A DNA stretch of 64,000 bases, taken from the NCBI GenBank assembly GCA_937998875.1, contig CALLBO010000018.1, positions 1 to 64,000 on the forward strand. Direction: 5' to 3'. Origin of the DNA: an uncultured Granulosicoccaceae bacterium (GTDB lineage: Bacteria > Pseudomonadota > Gammaproteobacteria > Granulosicoccales > Granulosicoccaceae). This document shows, one piece after another, positions 63,140 through 64,000 of this stretch. Below the pieces are notes generated by a model. The model was not told the origin of the DNA, did not search any database, and worked only from the letters and a program-made list of their open reading frames with translations. Both the position numbers and the translations under genes were made by a program. Position 1 is the first letter of the stretch. Each line of letters starts with the position of its first letter.

Positions 63140-63961
63140 TTAGATCTCCCGCTGTTGCATCTGACGTTGTTGCCGAAGCATGATCCACCCGGCAATCAGC
63201 ACACTAATGGTCACCGCCAGAATAATTATCGTTGCCAGTGCATTTATATCCGGTCTCAACCCGAGTCTTATTCGCGAATAGATAAGCATTGGTAGCGTGG
63301 TTGCACCCGGGCCGGATACAAAACTCGCAATCACCAGATCATCCAGTGACAGCGTAAACGCCAACAACCACCCGGCGACCATGCCGGGAGCCAGTTGCGG
63401 CAGTGTGATGTCCCACAACACCCTGAAGGGTTTTGCACCAAGATCCAGCGCTGCCTCTTCAAGATCCTGTCCGGTACCTGCAAGTCTTGACTGAATGATG
63501 ATCGCAACAAATGCCATAGAGAAAGTGATGTGTGCAATAGTAATTGTTGTGATGCCGCGTTCCGCAGGCCAGCCGATTGTTTGATTAAGCGTGATAAACA
63601 GCAACAGTAAAGACAAACCGGTGATTACCTCCGGCATAACCAAAGGCGCCGAGATCATACCGGTAAACAATGTGCGGCCACGGAACTTGTGAATACGTGC
63701 CAATGCAATACCCGCCAATGTGCCAAGCATAGTGGCGAAGGTAGCATTCAGCAGCGCAATCTTTAGACTGAGCATCGTGGCGTTCCATACCTCTTCGCTT
63801 TGAAAAAGCTCCGAATACCATCGAGTAGAGAAACCACCCCACACAGGCACCAGTTTTGAGTAGTTAAAGGAGTAGATCATCATCAGGATGATCGGCACGT
63901 ACAGAAATGCAAATCCAAAGCACAACATACCCAATAGAAAACGGGAGCGCCCTGCTTTCAT
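63140..63961 (-). CDS. potC: ABC transporter permease, spermidine/putrescine (PotC) type
   Basis: FLYVPIILMMIYSFNYSKLVPVWGGFSTRWYSELF; EAALDLGAKPFRVLWDITLPQLAPGMVAGWLLAFTLSLDDLVIASFVSGPGATTLPMLIYS. Confidence 0.9.
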   Translation of the reverse strand: MKAGRSRFLLGMLCFGFAFLYVPIILMMIYSFNYSKLVPVWGGFSTRWYSELFQSEEVWNATMLSLKIALLNATFATMLGTLAGIALARIHKFRGRTLFTGMISAPLVMPEVITGLSLLLLFITLNQTIGWPAERGITTITIAHITFSMAFVAIIIQSRLAGTGQDLEEAALDLGAKPFRVLWDITLPQLAPGMVAGWLLAFTLSLDDLVIASFVSGPGATTLPMLIYSRIRLGLRPDINALATIIILAVTISVLIAGWIMLRQQRQMQQREI

Positions 63962-64000
63962 GATTCTCTCAATGCCTCCGCTGCCTGAACCTTGTGGTAA
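63958..64000 (-). CDS. C-terminal end of the upstream ABC permease (PotB-type presumed), truncated by window end
   Basis: Reads ...YHKVQAAEALRES* with ATGA overlap with the potC start. Confidence 0.55.
   Translation of the reverse strand, partial: YHKVQAAEALRES

Overview
This 64 kb window is a largely housekeeping chromosomal segment of a gammaproteobacterium. Taxonomy is inferred only from gene order; the lon-clpX-clpP-tig, bam/lpx/rpsB-tsf, isc-cysE-trmJ-suhB and secFD-yajC-tgt-queA neighbourhoods resemble Pseudomonas-like gene order. From left to right it holds: (i) a partial OYE-family flavin oxidoreductase, GFA protein, ManD-like enolase and GIY-YIG protein; (ii) zipA-smc; (iii) M23 and astacin-type secreted peptidases; (iv) an envelope-biogenesis block (lpxB, lpxA, fabZ, lpxD, skp/ompH, bamA, rseP, dxr, cdsA, uppS, frr, tsf, rpsB); (v) map-glnD-dapE; (vi) fabI, ppiD, tRNA-Asp/Val, HU, lon, clpX, clpP, tig; (vii) a tRNA-Pro/Arg/His/Leu cluster; (viii) the isc operon, cysE, trmJ, suhB, secF/secD/yajC, tgt, queA; (ix) an accessory amine-metabolism locus (agmatinase, TMADH-like flavoprotein, FAD amine oxidase, Rieske oxygenase, PotC/PotB permeases). 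No CRISPR array, integrase, transposase, phage or canonical defence system was found. The most unusual structures are: a ~0.93 kb composite repeat between yajC and tgt, with two inverted ~0.32-0.36 kb repeat copies flanking an ~11-copy 13-bp minisatellite and twin hairpins; a dispersed palindromic element present twice, each time between convergent genes; absence of pyrH between tsf and frr; an lpxB gene inverted relative to lpxA; and the amine locus, whose TMADH-like enzyme appears to lack the known trimethylamine aromatic bowl.
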